Shown here: one piece after another, positions 61,071 through 64,000 of the stretch
Layout of the letters: each line of letters begins with the position of its first letter
Numbering within the stretch: the stretch's first letter is position 1
Assembly: GCA_015060625.1 (NCBI GenBank)
Contig: SUYC01000003.1
Coordinates: forward strand, 186,001 to 250,000
Length of the DNA: 64,000 bases
Reading direction: 5' to 3'
From: Xylanibacter ruminicola
GTDB taxonomy: Bacteria > Bacteroidota > Bacteroidia > Bacteroidales > Bacteroidaceae
Position numbers and translations under genes: made by a program
Notes under the pieces: generated by a model
The model's database searches: none
What the model was told of the DNA's origin: nothing
What the model saw: only the letters and a program-made list of their open reading frames with translations

Positions 61071-62260
61071 TGGTTATGGAAGAAAAAAATAACATAATAG
61101 CATCGCAGGCTACGACACAATCTTTATACCAAGATGCTTGCGTCATTATTGATCAGGCGAAAGAAACCGCTTATCGTCAGGTCAATGAGACGCTGATAAA
61201 ACGTAATTGGCTTTTGGGCTTTAGAATCCAGCATGAAGTTTTAAAGGATAAGCGGGCTGAGTATGGCGAGCAAGTTGTGAAGAATTTGGCTAATGCTTTG
61301 ATTAAACGTTATGGGAGAGGCTTTTCGATGAGAAACCTCTACAATTTCGTATCTTTCTATCAGAACCATCAAGACATTTTCCACGCAGTGAGTAGAAAAT
61401 CCGAAAACATTTTGCAATCACTGACTGCAAAATCTCAAGATGATGCCCAATCAAATATTTTGCAATCACTGACTGCAAAATCTCAAGATGATGCCCAATC
61501 AAATATTTTGCAATCACTGACTGCAAAATCACCTATCCGCCTTTCTTGGACCCATTATAGCATTATCTTGCAGGAAAACAGCAAGGAGGCTCGTGATTGG
61601 TATGAACAAGAGGCAGCTCGTGAAATGTGGGGTACTCGTACCTTGCAGCGTAATGTTAGCAGCCAGTATTATCATCGTCTGTTACAGTCACAGAAGAAAG
61701 AGGCAGTGCGTGATGAAATGAAGAAGTTGACAGCTCCATTGCAAGATAAACTGGAGTATTTGAAAAACCCTGTAGTCGCAGAATTTCTTGGTTTTAAGAA
61801 TAATACCGATTATACGGAGAGTGACTTAGAGCAAAGTATCATCGATCATCTGATTCCGTTCCTGATGGAGATGGGAAAAGGCTTTGCGCTGGTAGATCGT
61901 CAGAAACACATACACACAGAAAAGGAAGACTATTATATCGACCTTGTATTCTATAACTACAACCTGCACTGCTTTGTGCTTGTCGATCTAAAAACTACGA
62001 AGTTGCGCCATCAGGATGTAGGACAGATGGATATGTATGTCCGTATGTACGACGAGATGATGTGTCCGCAAGGACATAACCCCACTATAGGTCTATTGCT
62101 TTGTGCAGATACTGATGAGGATGTGGCTCACTACTCTGTATTGAACAGTAGTGACCAGCTCTATGCTGCCAAATATCTTACCTATATGCCTACACAGGAA
62201 GAATTGCGCCGTGAGATTGAGCAACAGAAAGAGTTCTTTAGACTTCAAAACGAGAAATAA
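61070..62260 (+). CDS. DUF1016/YhcG-family PDDEXK nuclease-like protein
   Basis: 396 aa. N-terminal DUF1016 region (about 15-105, ETAYRQVNETLIKRNWLLGFRI, GRGFSMRNLYNFVSFYQ), then a tandem-repeat linker (about 113-154), then the C-terminal nuclease fold: YYIDLVFYNYNLHCFVLVDLKTTKL, matching the D-x(n)-D/E-x-K pattern. Such proteins often sit inside type I restriction loci and are proposed nucleases or recombination factors. Here it directly follows an HsdM stub, with a TAATG overlap. Alternative start 61076. Confidence 0.88.
   Translation: MVMEEKNNIIASQATTQSLYQDACVIIDQAKETAYRQVNETLIKRNWLLGFRIQHEVLKDKRAEYGEQVVKNLANALIKRYGRGFSMRNLYNFVSFYQNHQDIFHAVSRKSENILQSLTAKSQDDAQSNILQSLTAKSQDDAQSNILQSLTAKSPIRLSWTHYSIILQENSKEARDWYEQEAAREMWGTRTLQRNVSSQYYHRLLQSQKKEAVRDEMKKLTAPLQDKLEYLKNPVVAEFLGFKNNTDYTESDLEQSIIDHLIPFLMEMGKGFALVDRQKHIHTEKEDYYIDLVFYNYNLHCFVLVDLKTTKLRHQDVGQMDMYVRMYDEMMCPQGHNPTIGLLLCADTDEDVAHYSVLNSSDQLYAAKYLTYMPTQEELRREIEQQKEFFRLQNEK
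61409..61530 (+). repeat. 48-bp in-frame tandem repeat in the DUF1016 gene
   Basis: Two exact 48-bp units (61409-61456, 61457-61504) plus 26 bp of a third. Each encodes 16 residues (ILQSLTAKSQDDAQSN). The unit starts with an internal dyad: ATTTTGCA ... TGCAAAAT. Confidence 0.95.
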
Positions 62261-62272
62261 GGAGGATAAGGA

Positions 62273-62593
62273 ATGAAAGATAATTTAGATTCTTTGGTTG
62301 AAACCATCAGCCAGCTGAATGCTATGCAGGATGCAGACAACGACCAGCGTGCCGTTGAACTCTATCGTGCTATTTTTCGTAATGACGTTGATATAAATAA
62401 GTTAGATTTCAATTATGCTGACCATATCTTGGGATATGTGGAGTTTGGTGTCGAAAAGGCTGAAATTGACTATAGAAATTATCTGAGATATTTAAAAATG
62501 ATAAGCCCAGAGGCATATCTATCACATCTTGATATGTTTAATGAGGCTATTCGAAGTAGAGATGATGAGAATATTGAGGAGGACGAGGAATAA
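62273..62593 (+). CDS. Small acidic protein of unknown function (106 aa)
   Basis: MKDNLDSLVETISQLNAMQDADNDQRAVELYRAIFRNDVDINKL at the start; mostly helical; ends in a run of acidic residues (DDENIEEDEE). It lies 12 bp after the nuclease gene and 41 bp before the next. No family recognised. Its charge would suit an inhibitor or antitoxin of a neighbouring protein, which is speculation. Confidence 0.6.
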   Translation: MKDNLDSLVETISQLNAMQDADNDQRAVELYRAIFRNDVDINKLDFNYADHILGYVEFGVEKAEIDYRNYLRYLKMISPEAYLSHLDMFNEAIRSRDDENIEEDEE

Positions 62594-62634
62594 TGATATG
62601 TTTGGGGATCCGATTAATTATGTAAGTTGAAAAT

Positions 62635-63360
62635 ATGAATTGCAAGGAGATATATAATGCAATAGAACACGACTTTCCAAAGGTAAAGTATAGAACACAA
62701 TACATGATGCCAAAGGTGGTCAAAGAACTTGAGAAAGAGCTTAAGTTCCCTGCATGGCGTATTTGTAAATATACTGTTCCTGAGTCTTGCAACACATATA
62801 ATCTGTGTTATTACGCAGAATTTCCTGAAAACGCTCAAAGTCCTACAAATATACATTATTGTATAGTTGATACAGATGAAGTTGTAGCCATAATCAGAGC
62901 TTTGACAGGCAAATACTTAAAACCGGATGGTGCAATAACTGAATTAAAACAGATTCATTTGTATACGTATCATTTCTTGGAGCAGTATAACAATCGTTTC
63001 CTGAAAAATAATACTTTATCACATGAAGAAATCGCATGTATGTTTATTTGTAGGAATAGGTTTATTACGCCAACAAGAATGAACGAGAGGATAAATAGGA
63101 ACTTTAAAAAGCATGGTAGATTTAACTCTTACGTTTACGAAGTACGTGATGGCGTTTGCTTTGCTCAAACCTCTTTTGAAGATGCTAAAGATGAGAATGG
63201 CAATTTGATTCCAGATGATGTTGGCACACTTCTGATACTTTTTACTACTTTCATGAATGAAAACGACATGAGTGAAGAACAAATAAAAGGTATTGAAGAT
63301 GAACAGAAAATATTGTTTAAAACCATAGACAAACTGTTCTTCAGAAACTTAGTTGAATAG
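62635..63360 (+). CDS. Unknown protein with HFLxxYxxR motif, paralogue 1
   Basis: 241 aa, soluble, with YHFLEQYNNRFLKNNTLSHEEIACMFICRN at about 104-133, and then a beta-rich stretch (YVYEVRDGVCFAQTSF). The next gene product has the same motif and layout. No known domain is recognised. AT-rich, with codon use unlike the housekeeping genes. Confidence 0.6.
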   Translation: MNCKEIYNAIEHDFPKVKYRTQYMMPKVVKELEKELKFPAWRICKYTVPESCNTYNLCYYAEFPENAQSPTNIHYCIVDTDEVVAIIRALTGKYLKPDGAITELKQIHLYTYHFLEQYNNRFLKNNTLSHEEIACMFICRNRFITPTRMNERINRNFKKHGRFNSYVYEVRDGVCFAQTSFEDAKDENGNLIPDDVGTLLILFTTFMNENDMSEEQIKGIEDEQKILFKTIDKLFFRNLVE

Positions 63361-63441
63361 AAAGTTTTATTTAATTTTGCTAGCCGAAAAGAAAGATATC
63401 GAAGATAACAAAACAATTGATTATAAACAAAGTATAAGAAG

Positions 63442-64000
63442 ATGATAGTAGATTCAATGTCGTACGATGAAATCATGAAGCTTTATTGGGAAGATAAGGC
63501 CTTTGTGAATCATAAAATGGAGGCCGGGAGTAAGTTCTATTCTCGAATGCTTAAGAATGCACGTTTGAAGGATAGAATTTTCTACGACCCCATACGTTTT
63601 ACAAGTAGGCGAGGGTTTAACTATGTGCTACTATTCTTTAATCTCCCAAAGGACGTTCCAGGAAAGAATAGGTTGGGGTGTAATTACTATGTTTGGTTTA
63701 TAAAGAATCGTGGAATGTATGCTATTACTCTCTCCACTGTTAACCGTTCCGTCTATCATAACACTATATATACACCACATTTTCTTGACAGGTACAGAGA
63801 GCGTTATCTTAAAGATATGACGATGAGTAAACAGGACGTTCTGCATACTTACATTATGAATAATATGAAGAGTATGACAGGCAACGTACCAAGCGGAAAG
63901 TACCCCGATGCTTATTGGATGGCAAGAAATGATGGTTTATGCTTGTGTAGGAATCTGGGTAATTCGCTTATAGAAGCTAAAACATTTATAACATGGGATA
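63442..64000 (+). CDS. Unknown protein with HFLxxYxxR motif, paralogue 2 (partial)
   Basis: Starts MIVDSMSYDEIMKLYWEDKAF at 63442 and runs off the window after 186 codons. PHFLDRYRERYLKDMTMSKQDVLHTYIMNN aligns with YHFLEQYNNRFLKNNTLSHEEIACMFICRN of the preceding gene. A following aromatic, beta-rich stretch (AYWMARNDGLCLC) also corresponds. The C-terminus and full length are unknown. Confidence 0.6.
   Translation, partial: MIVDSMSYDEIMKLYWEDKAFVNHKMEAGSKFYSRMLKNARLKDRIFYDPIRFTSRRGFNYVLLFFNLPKDVPGKNRLGCNYYVWFIKNRGMYAITLSTVNRSVYHNTIYTPHFLDRYRERYLKDMTMSKQDVLHTYIMNNMKSMTGNVPSGKYPDAYWMARNDGLCLCRNLGNSLIEAKTFITWD

Noticed and set aside
61409..61530. Short CRISPR-like array of palindromic repeats
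   Set aside because: The intervals between the dyads are identical to each other and the whole tract is an in-frame protein-coding 48-bp repeat, so it is a VNTR and not repeat-spacer DNA.

Overview
The window reads as chromosomal DNA of a Bacteroidota bacterium, most likely Prevotella-like. The evidence is a Bacteroides aerotolerance (bat) operon, a DUF4295 gene beside rpmB-rpmG, a TamL lipoprotein, a seven-gene rseC-rnfBCDGEA cluster, a pyrophosphate-dependent phosphofructokinase, tiny 'smalltalk'-type proteins next to HU-like proteins, many TAnnTTTG -7 promoter boxes (often with a TTTG-like -33 box 19-20 bp upstream), and the absence of strong Shine-Dalgarno sites. Species-level identity cannot be read from this sequence.

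Layout. 1-0.7 kb: tail of an HU-like protein, a tiny membrane peptide and a peptidoglycan amidase. 0.8-4.1 kb: map, tsaD, pncC, rpmB-rpmG-DUF4295. 4.2-8.8 kb: ftsY, rimO, an HU gene and an unusual HU/membrane/LysM fusion. 9-17.9 kb: the bat operon (moxR, DUF58, batI-like, batA, a fused batB-batC, batD, batE) running on into a PAP2 phosphatase and queA. 19-22.6 kb: a Skp-like lipoprotein, divergent pepD, and a tRNA-Ser/tRNA-Glu/tRNA-Glu cluster. 22.6-29.5 kb: a six-gene minus-strand operon (small conserved protein, acyltransferase, large secreted amidase-like protein, a small unknown, YgiQ, PP2C-like protein). 29.7-37.3 kb: pfp, GH25 lysozyme, a SpoU methyltransferase, tamL, a WalJ-type MBL protein, DMP19-like, smpB. 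37.4-42.7 kb: a MetH without the reactivation domain, a GHL10 protein and two unknowns. 42.8-48.4 kb: rseC and the whole Rnf complex. 48.5-57.7 kb: DUF2027, nadE, clpC, gyrA and a TPR protein. 58.0-59.1 kb: a second smalltalk/HU pair in inverted orientation to the one at the left edge. 59.1-59.6 kb: a gene-free stretch with a nested palindrome. 59.6-64 kb: an AT-richer accessory block with a polyvalent-type kinase, an HsdM N-terminal stub, a DUF1016/PDDEXK nuclease with an internal 48-bp tandem repeat, a small acidic protein, and two related proteins of unknown function, the second running off the window.

The first 57 kb is mostly conserved housekeeping DNA; novelty is concentrated in three places. 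(1) Short tandem repeats of period 7 or 8 fill many gene junctions, supply stop or start codons there, and also sit in frame inside queA, batE and the SpoU gene. At rnfC-rnfD they form a chain of tiny ORFs linked by TAATG. (2) The HU-like/smalltalk pairs and the HU-TM-LysM protein point to nucleoid-envelope functions. (3) The right-hand cassette from 59.6 kb looks like an uncharacterised accessory, possibly defensive, locus. All functional statements come from reading translated sequence and motif memory; no database search was run.
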